This document shows, piece by piece, positions 47,801 through 59,947 of a stretch of DNA of 64,000 bases (position 1 is its first letter; the number at the start of each line of letters is the position of its first letter). Position numbers and translations under genes: made by a program. The notes beneath the pieces are model-generated. The model made no database searches and was not told the origin of the DNA. It was given only the letters and a program-made list of their open reading frames with translations. The stretch is from Mangifera indica (taxonomy: Eukaryota; Streptophyta; Magnoliopsida; Sapindales; Anacardiaceae): the NCBI RefSeq assembly GCF_011075055.1, contig NC_058145.1, positions 8,403,228-8,467,227 on the forward strand. Direction: 5' to 3'.

Positions 47801-50800
47801 TTGCAGCTGGAGCTCTGTGTCCCGTAGTTCTTCAATCCTCTTTGATATTGACTCAATTCTGTGGATTGCAACTCTGATTCTTGAGCGTAAATCTTTAACA
47901 ACAGCACGGGTCTTATCAATTCTAGCAGGACTTTCTCCCTTTGATTCCAGTTGTGTTAATGTTTTACACTTTGACTCATAAACTCTTCTGACCATCTCAC
48001 AAGCCTGGATATCATAGCATTTAGAAAGTCAATTACATTTACAAGGACGCATTCAATCATGTCATCTGTTGAGAATTGATAACAAATATATTCTTTGAGC
48101 TTGGGAAAGGACAGCATAAGAGAGGAGCATATTGTTTGTTACCCCAAAAAAAAAAAAGAGAGAAGAAAAACAGTCTTAAATTTTGAAAGCAAGTATTGTC
48201 GAAAGAATACAGAAATGGATATGTTATTTAAGTTGTAATATAGAAACAATTCAGTCAAAAAATAAATTTACAGACTAATTTATAGGCCAAACTTTTCTCC
48301 GATATTTAACTAAACTTTTTCTACTATTCTGAAATTCGATTAACAAAGTACCTATATTTGTTTCCCACACTTCCAAATAATTTTATATGGTTCTTATACA
48401 ATGTACAACTTAGAATCTAGTTGATTGAACTAGTAAGTTACATAATCAAAAACTAAAACTATTTAGAGAAATTGATAATACCTTTACTTCATCATAAAGC
48501 TTCCTCTCCCATGCATATAGTCTATCCAAGGTTGAGGCATGACTGCTTGAGATCATGTGAATACTATCAAAAACATCACTGGTAAGGTCCTCTACCTCGT
48601 CTTTTGAATTCAAACCCAGAGGAGTCCTAGATGAAGATGTTCGAGATGATTCCGTCCTATGCCAAGTTAAGTATTTTATGGAATTTTGCGCAGGCTCTAA
48701 GAAAGGAGTTAAAATAGATGTTTAGTGATCAAGGTAGAAAAATCAAGAATAAGAAAGATGCATGACATTTTCGACCTAACCTCTAAGCTTAAACATTTAG
48801 GGTTTAGTAGTCATTTAACATCAAATCAAATTCATCCAAGAGATCATATGCTCAATCTGTTACATGTAAGCAACTGTGTTTGAGTGCGTTGCGAACCAAG
48901 ACTGTAATTGTGACTAAATTGGGACTGATTGAAATTTGAATTGAATAATCTGAGTATTTTATTGACAGAAGGAAAAAGATTACAATTAAAAAAATTAATA
49001 TCTTCGACGCTCCACCAAGAGATTACAGTAGTGCTCCGCCCCATGGCTATGATGCATGAAGACATTGGATGGGTATGGTTTTCAGGTTTTTGAAACGTTT
49101 CGAAAATGGAAACACTCCAAAACATGTCAGGGCAGTTTCTGCAAACAAAAAAAATTCCAAACCTCGTTTCTAGTCTAGAAACATGTTTCTTCTAATTAAA
49201 AAATAAAATAAAACACAACATATTAGATATTACTAACCTAAGTGCTTCAATTCAATCTCTTCACTTTCAAGTTCTATGACATATCCAAGTTTTTTCCGTT
49301 AGTTATCAATAGTCTAAATCAGCAATCTTTTTACTTCTTTCTATTCATTTCTTAGAAAAAAAAATTCAATCACATAAAGGGTATCTTCTTTCAGTAATTG
49401 ATTAAGTAATCAAGGGTTTTTACGATTTTACTCATCTCTATTTTAAGTTCTCAGATTCTCTTGACAGCGGGAGTGTTAGGGAACCTTTTAAGGATAATAT
49501 TTTGATTCTTGTTTTGTTATTTATGACCATTGATTCTTATTTTTGTACTATTAGATAGTTGAATGTTGATTTGGAGGCTTTTTTTTTTCTTATTTATCTT
49601 TTAATAACACTTTTTTTTTTTACTATAACCTTATAGTAAAATGTAATATTTGTTTGAATTATTTTATTAAAAAATATATATTAAAAGTTAATATTTACAA
49701 ATAAACCTCATTTTTATATTTATGTGTTTCCCTCCTGTTTTTGTTTCCTATATTTTTCAAAATATTGTTTCACCATGTCCGTTACAGCGTGCATTTAAGC
49801 ATTTCCATGTTTGTGCTTCCTAGCCTCTCTAAATGTAAAGCTAACCATAAATTCTTAAAATGCTCTCCTCAATTCTCCCCAAAACTCTATATTTATATGA
49901 TTACAAATCTAACCCCAATTGAACTTAGAAATATTATTTGATTTAAATGCTAATTCTTAATCAACTTTAATATTCCCAATTGGTAATATATTCTTAATAA
50001 TATTTCTAATTAAAACCTAATATCCTATATTACTATTTTTCCTCAATACCCCATGGCAATTTTTTTTTTTTTACCATTATTTTTTTTTATTACAAGCCCA
50101 TCAATTAAAATGCAAATAAATTGCAAGGTGAAATGTTATTTAAAACTATATTGAGCGTTTGAAAATTGAAATTTTATTTTTCTTCACAATTATGCTTTTT
50201 CATTACAAGCCCATCAATTAAAATGCATATAAATTGCGAGGTGGAATGTTACTTAAAACTTAAGCACTATCTTTTGTCCTAAATACGCTTAAAATTTCAG
50301 GCTATCACATGATACACATGCAATAATTTCCACGATAAATGTTTTCTCTGGTTTTTGGTATTCAGCCAATATGAAAACAACAAAAATTGAAATTTAACTA
50401 GGGATGACAATTTGGGCCCGACTTTAAAGGCTCCGACCATAACAGGGAGGGGATTTCCCGATGAAAACGGAGAAGGGCGGGGATGGAGATGAAAAAAATC
50501 CCCGTAATCGAAGACGGGCTAAGGAAAGGGATACATATGTCCCCGTCCCATGCCCTCCCCTCCCCCTAAATCTAATATATTAATATAATAATTTCTAGTA
50601 TATTTTAATTAGTTTAATATTTTTAATTACAAATTCGTTAGTATTTCCCATGTAAGCTGTTTTTAAATTAATTTTGCTTTTAAAATTTATTATTGCAGGT
50701 TAGTTTTTAAAATGTTGCTTTGTATCAACATGAAGAATTAATGATGATATCAATATGAAGTGCTACTAATGAAGAGATTGATTATTGTATATTGTTGAAT

Positions 50801-53419
50801 TTTGTGAAAACTTTGTATTTAAACTAAAATAACAATGAATATTTTGTAGCTCTTGTAACAAGTGATATTTTGAAAAAATATAATTTATTCTATTTATTGA
50901 AATATAGGAAAGAATTAAAATTTATATTTACGGGTATAGGAAGGGGATTTTTCCCCGCGCGGACGGAGAGAGGATTTTCCTTCGCGAGGAGGGGATGGAG
51001 ATTCTTATTATCCCCGTAACGGGGACAGGCCGAGGATGGGGATTGATATCCCCTCCCCGCCCCTCCCTGTTGCCATTCCTAAATTTGACCAAGCAAGCTA
51101 GTAAACTATCTCTTTGCTACAGAGGCAAAATGAATCTTCCATTTTAGCCAGGGCTAAGCGAGCCAAAAATGAGTACGGCTGGAGGTCTTGTACAAGTGAG
51201 CCAAGTGGTAGTTCTTGGCTAAGTGAATGAAAGGAGCACTATGGCTGATTGGAAAGCAAAAGGTAAGTGCATAGTTCGGTATTCTATGGTCAAAAGAGGA
51301 CTCAGAGCGGTCCCAATCAGGTTATTTTGACAAGCTAGGATCAGTGTGTGTGAACTACAGTTCTAGTAAAGCACAAAACCAATGTGCAAAAATAATCCCA
51401 GTGAGTATACATCCCTAACAAATTTCTAGTTTTGTTCATTTGATGCCTTTTCCTTGATTTATAAACCAAGATTTTCTCTGTGATTTGTGGAACCCAACTT
51501 CTGCGAGAATTCTGGTATGTTGAACAATGATCAAATCAACTTAAATGAAGAATTTTTTGAACAATTGAACACGATCTTCATTTTGTACCAAATTGATTGT
51601 CAACAGATGTAGCATTGGCTTCAACAAGTAAAGAAAAGAAACTTTTAGTAAGAAGACATTTCTTGTCAATTGTTACTAAACTAGAATTTCATCTTTAGAC
51701 AAACACTGAAAGATATTAAATTCAATGATGTCCAAGTCTATGAAGAATTTTATCAATAACTCCAAACATTAGCCAGATATACACAACCAAAGAACTCCAA
51801 GGATCAAATTTTAGTCTAATTAAATCATTGATGTGATAAATATTCTCAAAAATTAGTTCAACTCCTTAACCATCATAATTGGTGTCATGGAAGAATAATT
51901 TTCTCATACTTTATTTAAAATTCTATTATGTCATTGACAAGAGCAGAGATAAGGAGACCTACCTTCTTCAACTTCACTATGTTCTTCCCCACATGAGAAA
52001 CATGCTTTGAAGAATGTAAATGCCATTGAACCACCTGCAACAACAAATTTTCTTTTTATTAAAATTATATACCAACTCAGGTAAAAGGAGAAATATCCCA
52101 ATCAATAATCTGCTATGGCCTCCCACAAATTGGAAAAAACATGCATTTCTTATGGATCCTCCAAAAAATAGAAACTTTTCAGTCAATTACTGTACATGAT
52201 AACATTTTAAAGCACCTAAGTTAAACCATCATGACTAATACATAAAGTGGAACGAAAACAGGAATTAATATAAAATTTTCACTAACAGTAATTGAAAGAC
52301 AATGTGCATACTTTCATTTGCCTGTAACATTGGACGGAAATGCAACTTGTTTGCTTCAAGCATCCTTGGAACTTCCTTCCCAGAGTCAGCAGCTTTAATA
52401 AAGAGATATTCAATATCTTTCATGATCGAAAGGAAGTCCTTAGGGTTAACCTTATTTTCAATACAATCTTCCTTCACTGGTCTTTTCTTTGTGTTAGATG
52501 AAAGGGAAGCTCTAGAGGAAGTGGCTCTCACTGGTGATAAATCAGGAGAGTTGCATTTTTCACCATTCATGAACTCACTTTCAGAAGCTACGCTACCAAA
52601 TGGCATGGTAGGTGAAGCACCAGCCGCATTATGATCATGGAGCTGGTTAAAATTTTCAAAAGATCTAACTAGCGTGTCTGCAGACGGCTCATCAAATTCA
52701 TCCTCTGAATCTAGGGACTCTTCCCTTCCACGAAAAGAAGCATTTCCCTCTTCATCTTCCAGCTCAGGAATTCCCTCCTCTTCCCTGAGCTTTCTTAAAT
52801 CATCAACATTTTCAAACCCTTGCTTCATCCCTTTCTCTTCTTTAAAAGAAAATTGCTGGTCAATCGGATGGCGAGGTCCAAAGTAATCCCATGGTGGAGT
52901 TTCTGCGGGGATAGACGATTTTTCAAATAGTGAAGATTCTTCATTTTCAGTGCCATGAGGTTTGCTATTTTCTGGAGTGCTCGATGTTGTTACCGTTCCA
53001 ATATCAAGCGAAGGAGGTTCTTCTTCAACCTTTTTGGATGATATTCCACTAAATTTCATGTGACTTGCCTGAAATTGACTTGAGGTATGAGGAGCAGGAG
53101 ATGGACAAAGGTTTTCAGTTACATCTACCTGTTGGGAAATGGTTGGAGATGAGAATGAGAAATGGGAAAGAGACTCCTCGGTCAAAGCAACTGGCTCTGG
53201 AGTTGCATCAGTGAAAGTGTACAAAGAAGATTCAATTGGACCTTCAGGTTCAACAAACTTCCTCAGAGCAGTTCCAGCATTTCTCAGAGAGTGAACATAT
53301 TCAATATGAGCAGCTGCCAACAAGCACCTGCCATCAAGCGCTTGTCTAACAAACTTCTTCCTTTCACGACATAGCCGTAGGGCCTTATCTTCTTCTACCC
53401 GAGAGCTGGAAGCCCCCAT
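44835..53419 (-). CDS. DUF630/DUF632 protein (NRG2-related family), five coding exons
   Basis: Coding exons: 53419-52312, 52034-51963, 48696-48482, 48004-47781 and 45549-44835. All introns are GT-AG and the joined frame encodes 777 residues. The start MGASSS gives Gly2/Ser6, a typical N-myristoylation signal. DUF630 occupies residues 1-60. Residues 60-320 are low-complexity, with PPWDYFGP near 175-182 and an acidic stretch (214-245). DUF632 runs from about 325 (NPKDFLSIMKDIEYLF) through FKACFSCGE, KYLTWHRT, STLDRLYAWERKLYDEVK and DKTRAVVKDLRSRIRVAIH to about 640. A basic patch (KKYSKRKRPRRY) follows DUF632's LYKCVYLPKK box. Nitrate regulator NRG2 belongs to this family. From memory At2g27090 is the nearest relative. 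No stops or frameshifts were found, so the gene is probably active. Confidence 0.93.
45550..47780 (-). other. Intron 4 of the DUF630/DUF632 gene
   Basis: Donor GGAGG then GTATGT, acceptor TTCATTCCAG. It is about 2.2 kb and contains a 236-bp tandem duplication at 46854-47325. No coding sequence. Confidence 0.85.
46854..47325. repeat. 236-bp tandem duplication in intron 4
   Basis: Two adjacent units each begin ATCCCCTTTATAGGATTCAC and run to the ACAATATATGT region. They differ at few positions, so the duplication is fairly recent. Confidence 0.9.
50088..50262. repeat. Direct repeat, 59-bp units 113 bp apart
   Basis: TACAAGCCCATCAATTAAAA at 50091 recurs at 50204, continuing through ATAAATTGC and GAATGTTA. 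The units differ at a few bases. Confidence 0.85.
50399..51081. mobile_element. Non-autonomous hAT-like element in intron 2
   Basis: Ends are TAGGGATGACAA and TTGCCATTCCTA. Flanks aatttaac (50391-50398) and aatttgac (51082-51089) agree at 7 of 8, the hAT duplication length. Both terminal regions are GC-rich (GGGGAT, CCCCGTAAC), unlike the AT-rich middle and the host intron. No transposase. Confidence 0.85.
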
Positions 53420-53441
53420 TTTTTATATGTCAGGTATCACT

Positions 53442-54949
53442 CTGTATAACCAAACAGGAATTAAACTTTCCCTGGAAATGCATCAACGTCAAATAAAATG
53501 GATAACTACACATTAAAGTTTAAGAATCTCAGTACTATTTGCAAAATGGAATTATCATGTACAGAAAACAATTCATTTTGTGAAATACCAAAAATATTGC
53601 CAAACATAAATCATCCACTTATAACAAGAAATCTATAAATGATGACAGCAAACAGTTCAAAACATGTGTTTCTTATTGGATCCTCCAAAAAATAGCAAAC
53701 ATTTCAGTCAAATACAGCACAGGCCAACATTTCAAAACACCCAAGTTAATGTACTCCGAGAAGGTCAAATTGAAACATGAATGATGAAATGTAGGGAAAT
53801 TTAAAAACAAAGAATATTCTGGTCCCAGATTCATTAATTAGAAATATATAAATGATAATAATAAAGTTTTCATACAAATAACAATTAAAGTTATTTAAAA
53901 TTAAAAAAAATGAGGATTTGAGAAGTAACAATGAAATTTTTATTAGTGAGGTCACATCATCCTTGTTTTCACATCAAAGTTAGGAAAGCATTCAACCAGA
54001 AAATTTCATTAATTAATCTGGCAGAAGAAGGCAGTGTAAAGAAAGCATCCATTCATAATTCTAATAAACCAATTACACAACCAAACAGTGAAATCAGTTA
54101 GAAAGGACAGACATAAATAAGTAAACTCTCAAAAGTTAGAATCGAGGACACAAGTATACATGTGTTTAAAGTACTAGTGGTATAAAACGACCTAACTGTG
54201 TATTTACAATCATGTGTTACTAGGTTTCTGTAAGAACCAACTCACAAGCTGTGAAAGTTCCATTAGAAATTTGTTTAGCGCCATTAACATGGGGGCATAT
54301 AATAGGCATTGAGCACTTAAGGAAATCAAGGCCTATGCAACCACTACTCTTTCTTGAACTGTTGTTTAACTTGGCACAGACATTAGTCCCAAGTCCTGAA
54401 GTATCTGTGAAATCTGGCTCTTAACAACAGTTTCCAACTCACTGAATTTTTAAGAGGACAGACTTAAAAATTATATAGCTTAAAACCCATATGCAACACT
54501 TTAATCACGTTACTAGATGGTGCTTGATAATAAGCCAAAGAGCAAGAATCATCAAAATAATTTCCAAAATCTTTAATATTTCATAATGCATACAAAGCAA
54601 ACAAATAACAATATAGTTTCATTAAAGAATTAAAGCCGTAAAAATAAGTAATGAATCTCAAAGCCAAAACCATAAAACCAAATTCTATTGTTTCCTGTAG
54701 TTAGAGAAGTAAAAGAAAAAGACCCACCTGAAAAGAAAGGGAATTTGGTTGAGTGAGGTAAAGTTACACCAAAATTTGAAGGCCAGAAGCTAGCTGCTGG
54801 AAAAGAAAAATGAACATAAAATAATAAGATTCACAAACAATTGAAAGAAAATTCTAAAACTCCATCTTACTAATCAATCAAAAGCAAAAGGAAAAAACTG
54901 AATCAAACCCAATCAAAATAAGTAAAGAGAAATTATGAAATCAACGTAC
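53442..54949 (-). other. Probable 5'UTR intron of the DUF630/DUF632 gene
   Basis: A donor CTGATCAG then GTACGT lies at 54950/54949. An acceptor GGTTATACAG lies 22 bases upstream of the ATG (exon resumes at 53441). Another acceptor-like TTCTTTTCAG near 54730 could split it. No coding sequence lies between. Confidence 0.5.
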
Positions 54950-54950
54950 C

Positions 54951-55100
54951 TGATCAGTTTGGATTTCAGAGAGAGTCGTTTAATAAATAAAAAGGTAAGA
55001 AGAGAAAAGAGGAGAGATGAGGCGAATCTAAAGAGCTAATGGCAACTTTCATGCAAAAGGGTAATTGCAAAAACTGCACACATCTTGCGTTCACTTTACA
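54951..55100 (-). promoter_or_regulatory. Likely promoter and first exon region of the DUF630/DUF632 gene
   Basis: A purine-rich + strand (CT-rich leader on -) precedes the 5'UTR donor, followed upstream by AT-rich DNA. The transcription start was not placed exactly and no convincing TATA box was chosen. Confidence 0.3.
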
Positions 55101-56304
55101 GAGGTGGGTCCCATCTTCTTTTTCATTTCTTATTATTTCATTAACTTTAACTCTGTGACTGTAACGCTTTCTCTTCCTCTTCAAAACGATGAAAAAGTTT
55201 TGAAATTTTTTATCTACAGTTTGATGATAATTATAACTGAGTTGGAAAAAAATCTTTGGACGGCTTGTCAACTTTTGCCGCCATCACCACGTGGCTTCGC
55301 TTACCAACTTCGTAAGCTTACTTGAATCAACGATTCTAAAATCTTACCATTACCCCGTAGTATATGTTACAGGCTGTTGCATGGCGACACGAACAGGTGA
55401 AAAGATTCGAAAATCTTTGTCCTGTTCATATATCTTTAAAACTATACCTGGCATTTCCCATATCATATTTCACAAAGCATATGATAGCTTTCTACCGTTA
55501 ATCTGTCGAATCAACTTTAGCTCATTTATTTTCTTTTATTTCTTTTGTCCAGTCCAGGCTAATAGCTTTTAGAGGAATATTACAAGTTGAAAAAGAAGTG
55601 AAGCACTTTTGGTTGGTTTGAATTGAAGTTGAGATGAAACAATCCTTCTTTCTATGGGCACTATTAATTTAGGGGGACTTGTCAACCGCTCTGTGTCCCT
55701 ATATTATAGGACATTTCTTTTTACAAAAGGTTGAAGGACTACATCCCACCCACCCGCCCGAGCATTGATGAAATGACTTTTTTGACCTTTTTAATTTGAA
55801 ATATATTTTGTCATTTTTAATTAAATTATGAAACTGTCGTTAGCAATAAACTTGAACAAAACTTCAATCCAAATACTCTTTCAATAATTTCCAATTAACC
55901 GACGATGATCGATTGTAGTCTTCGTCATAAACTAATCTTTACATTTGGGACATTTCCTGGTTATCCAAAGAAACATTGACGCATAGCTTATCTACAATCT
56001 TTAATGTCTCAAAGGGCTAGCAGTTGTAGTAGTTATATCAAAGGACTCGTAACAAGACTGCTCATAATTTTGGTTATGGTGTTAGTATGGGCACCACCAT
56101 TGGAATCTTGACATGTTCTTCACTAAGTTTATTTACTAGTCACAAGGCGCCTCCTTTTCATCAGTCATCTTCAAGGTTAATCGAGGAGGATGGGTCATTG
56201 TAGGTGGGGTCAATAGTGGGAAAGAAGTGTGATTTTTAGGAAACCATGTTTTGTCAATTTCCCAATTTAAATTAAAAAAAAAAAACGAAAGAAAATCATA
56301 AGTG

Positions 56305-56456
56305 CATAATTTTTTATTATAATTTGAGTATATAAATGATAAAACATCATATAGTTAAATGATTTTAAATTAAAAATAAAATAATATTTAATTATATGAT
56401 AATAAATTATCTATGTATCTAAATTATGTACTAAAAATATGTAATTATAATATTAT
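56305..56456. repeat. Palindromic MITE, copy H
   Basis: ATAATTTGAGTATATAAATG at the left and ATGTATCTAAATTATGTA at the right flank the core TTTTAAATTAAAAATAAAAT. Confidence 0.6.
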
Positions 56457-56736
56457 TCATTTATGAAAAATTAAAATCAAACTAAAATAAATTTCTGTTA
56501 TCTTAATAATAGGAAAAAATGACTAATTTTGACAGCCCTTTTTTTCTCACAAATTTCAGTTGCTATCTGGGCATTACACATAGCAATTATCATCATATCA
56601 TCATACTTTTTTTCATTATTTTATTTCTTTATTCCTTGAAATAATCTTTAATCCATAAAAAAAAAAAATACAATTTGTAATTGCAATAGTCATTAATAAT
56701 TAATTTATCAACTCAATGAAGAGAAGTGACTAGACG

Positions 56737-56864
56737 GGGATCAAAGTAGTAATCTTTGATGTAGTGATGGCAGCTGGTTTCATTAGACCGAGAGTAGTTA
56801 GGGATCAAAGTAGTAATCTTGGATGTAGTGATGGCAGCTGGTTTCATTAGACTGAGAGTATTTA
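56737..56864. repeat. 64-bp tandem duplication
   Basis: Two adjacent units beginning GGGATCAAAGTAGTAATCTT and containing GATGGCAGCTGGTTTCATTA, nearly identical. Confidence 0.9.
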
Positions 56865-58344
56865 GGGATTTGATTTTAATCAAATTGATTTGAACTCGAT
56901 GATTAATTTGATTTGATCAAACCTAAAATGAGCTATCTTAGCTTGAGTTTGAGCCATCATAGCTCAAGTTTGAGTCATAGTTTTGATCAAGCTTAATTTT
57001 AATTATACAAATTTGAGTTCAAGCTATGAGAGTTGAGACTCATGAGTTTAAGCTAAGTTTTTCCCAATTATAAAAATGTTTTTAATTTTTTTAAAATTAT
57101 ATTTTCTAATAAAATAAAATATGAAAAGAGTTAAAATAGGATGAAAAATGGAGGAATGTTATTTACAATGGGTGAAGTAAAAAATTCATATCAGTCTCAT
57201 CTCTATGCACATTCAATTCATTTTATTGGTTTCCCACATGGGGGGATGTTTATATGAACTATTCAACCACCGATCATAAATTACCTCTTTCCATTTTTTA
57301 TAACAATTCATTTCTTATACATGTTTTTTTCAATTCAAAAATATAAGTTTATATTTAATTAATAAATATAATTTTTCTACATTAGCAAGCTAAACTCAAA
57401 TTGAGCTCATCTCTGACTCTTGATATTGAGTTTGACTCTATAAAAACTCGTTGAGCTGAAGTCTAGGTCTGAGTTTGACTCCCTTGAATAGAGCTAAATC
57501 AGGGTGTGTACAATTTAATTTAATACAGTTTGAGAGTTTTTTTAAACCAAATTAAAAAACGATTTAAACAATTTTCAAACTATTTTAAGTTTTAAATCAA
57601 ATCAAATTAAATTAAAAAAAATATAGTTTAGTTTGATTTGGATTACAATTTGAATCTGTTAAAATAATTCACTTCTGAATTATATTATTTAATAAAATTT
57701 ATTGAATTATAGTGATTTATAACATAATAAAAACATATAAAATAAATATACTATATATATAATTATATAATATAATATAATGTACATGTAAAAAAATGAT
57801 GAAATAAATACGAAAAAAATAAGTTGTTAAGTTAATTGTTTATTGAAAATTTTTGTCAAATATAGTTATATATATGTATTTTAAAAAATATAGTTTATGA
57901 TTTGGTTCAATTTGAAAATCAAATGGTTAAGGATCCAATTATACAAGACAAAACCTAAAATCGTGCTCTTGGTTATCAAATTCTCATAAAAAAACCTAAA
58001 TTAGAGGTAATTCAAGCTAACTCAAAATGAGTTTGGGTTGTCTTGAGTTTGTCTCCATTCAAAGAATCTAGTCTAAAGCTAGCCAAACTCAAAGAGTCTA
58101 GTCTGAAGCTCAAAAAACATTGACAAAGCTCTCTATAGCAATATTAAATATATTTATTAATTTTAAACTTATTAATTATTATTTTTTAAAATTTATGTTT
58201 TTTAATAAGTATAAAGATGAAAAAAAGTTAATTTGTGATAAAAAAGAAAAATATTAAAGTTATTTATGATGAGTGAGATGAGATGTCTAATTCATCTTAC
58301 CAAATGTGGGACTCTTAGAATTGGGTGAGAGTTTATTTATAATA

Positions 58345-59110
58345 GACCAAAAAACTATTTCCCACCCAAAGTTTAGTGAAAAGATGTTCTCACTCGTTAA
58401 TTTTTGAAAATTCAAATACTTACTTATTTATTAAAATTTATTATTAGAGTTAAAAGTAAAAATGTTATTTAACAAAAAATTAAAAAAACTAAAACTTTAT
58501 TATATTTTCCTCCTTAGGTTTAAAAATTCAATAATTTTTCTCACACCCAAAGTTTGAAAAGTGATTATTTCTCTTATAGGGCTTCCATTTTTTCTCGTGT
58601 TGCTTCTTTAGTGGTTGAAGTTGACCAACTTTTATACCAACGCTCTTCCCAACTTTTGGAGGATGATGAATCATCGACACACTTTGTGTGTCACACAAAT
58701 TAATCAGATATTGTTCGTCCAACCAATCTATACGTTGGTCGATGCACAGATCATCCAACATGATTTGTATGTTACACAAAGTTAATGATTTATCGTCCTT
58801 CGAGAGTTGGGAAAAGCATCAACATAAAGGTTGGCCGACTCGGATCATCAAAGAAGCATCAAGGGAAAAAATGCAAACCCTTAAGGGAAATAGTTACTTT
58901 TTAAACTTTGATTGTAGAGGAAATTATTAGATTTTTAAACCTAAAAAAAAAATGTGATAAAGTTTTATTTTTTTTATTTTTTGCTAAATAACATTTTTGC
59001 CCTTAACTTTAATAGTGAATTTTAACAGATAAGTGAATATTCGGTTTTTGAAAATTAATGGGTGAGAATTTGTCTTTTCACTAAACCTTGGGTGGGAAAT
59101 AGTCTTTGGG
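58345..59110. mobile_element. Foldback (long inverted repeat) MITE-like element, copy 1
   Basis: The whole 766 bp folds on itself. ACTATTTCCCACCCAAAG at the left mirrors CTTGGGTGGGAAATAGT at the right. Arms of about 380 bp match inward past GTTTGAAAAGT to the centre near 58730. An 11-bp repeat (TATTTATAATA at 58334-58344 and 59111-59121) flanks it exactly, a length typical of Mutator-like insertions. The two short open frames inside are mirror copies of one arm, not genes. The family also includes 16887-17696. Confidence 0.88.
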
Positions 59111-59121
59111 TATTTATAATA

Positions 59122-59290
59122 ATAAAACTATGTGTACATATTTTAAGTATATAAATAGGTACGCATTTGATGTGTGTCATCATATGATTGAGTAATTTTT
59201 AATTAAAGATAAAACAATACTTAATCATATGATGAAACACATAAATACGTACTCATTTATACACTTACAGTAATTACACATAAAATTACT
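59122..59290. repeat. Palindromic MITE, copy I
   Basis: It directly abuts the target duplication of the foldback element. ACTATGTGTACATATTTTAA, GTGTCATCATATGATT, the core TTTTTAATTAAAGATAAAA and ATCATATGATGAAACAC make a clear palindrome. Confidence 0.75.
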
Positions 59291-59397
59291 CGATTTATAG
59301 TGTAAGAAGTTGGTTGTTGAAATATATCTTCTAATGTCGGACTTTTGCAAATCTATGTACAAAAGTTTTGCATTGGAAAAATACATTTCACTAAGAG

Positions 59398-59546
59398 TAG
59401 TATTATGTACATAAACAATATATATAAACTTATACACAAATAATGATATATCTTCAAGTGATTGGATATTATTTTCTCCTAAATTCAAGATCACTCAATT
59501 ATATAGTAATAAATTATCATTTGTACACATTATTTTATTGTTTCAA
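59398..59546. repeat. Palindromic MITE, copy J
   Basis: Begins TATTATGTACATAAACAATA and ends CATTTGTACACATTATTTTA. The centre is GATTGGATATTATTTTCTCC and its decayed mirror. Confidence 0.6.
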
Positions 59547-59947
59547 CAACTCACCTTAAACAATATAAATAAACTTATTCCTAATTCAACTTTTTCCCAT
59601 GCTTTATATTATTAAAAAACATAAATTTTAAAAACAATTCTTTGAAATATAAAATTATTATTTTTTGTTGAGTTGAACCCAACTCTCATGGCTCATGCTT
59701 GATAAACTCTTAAAACCACAAGTCAAACTTGCATAACTAATTATTTAAGGCTCGATTGAGTTAAATTGATAATTGAATTTGAGTTCACTTGACTTGAATC
59801 CAACTCTTACCTAATTACTTGATTTTCAGTTTAGTTAATTTAAAATTTTAAATAATTGAGTTTTAGGATTTCTATCACAATACATATTTTAGGATATTTC
59901 TGCTAATAATAACAATTGGGTTAGATATAATTGGATTATTATTGTAA

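Larger units (their letters stand above)
48697..51962 (-). other. Intron 2 of the DUF630/DUF632 gene, with transposon
   Basis: Donor GAAG then GTAGGT, acceptor TCCTTTCTTAG. At about 3.3 kb it is the largest coding-region intron, enlarged by an hAT-like element (50399-51081) and other repeats. Repeated GTTTC-rich words at 49070-49200 and 49720-49800 hint at another old element with undefined ends. Confidence 0.85.
55101..58344. other. Intergenic, repeat-rich
   Basis: No gene recognised. It holds MITE copy H, a 64-bp tandem duplication, and low-complexity stretches built from GAGTTTGAGC-type words (56880-57060, 57390-57490, 58000-58130). Similar words recur near 59650-59830 and 63100-63250. 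Confidence 0.45.

Noticed and set aside
49070..49800. Possible further transposon in intron 2 with GTTTC-rich ends
   Set aside because: Repeated words are visible but no consistent terminal repeat or duplication could be placed.
52302..53374. Several + strand frames opposite exon 1 of the DUF630/632 gene
   Set aside because: Antisense shadows of a long Ser/Glu-rich exon.
57497..57975. Possible hAT-like element starting CAGGGTGTGTACAATTT
   Set aside because: The left end looks right, but no matching right end or duplication was found.
58528..58930. Two overlapping small frames on opposite strands
   Set aside because: They are mirror copies of the same foldback arm and only show that the palindrome is long; no gene is implied.
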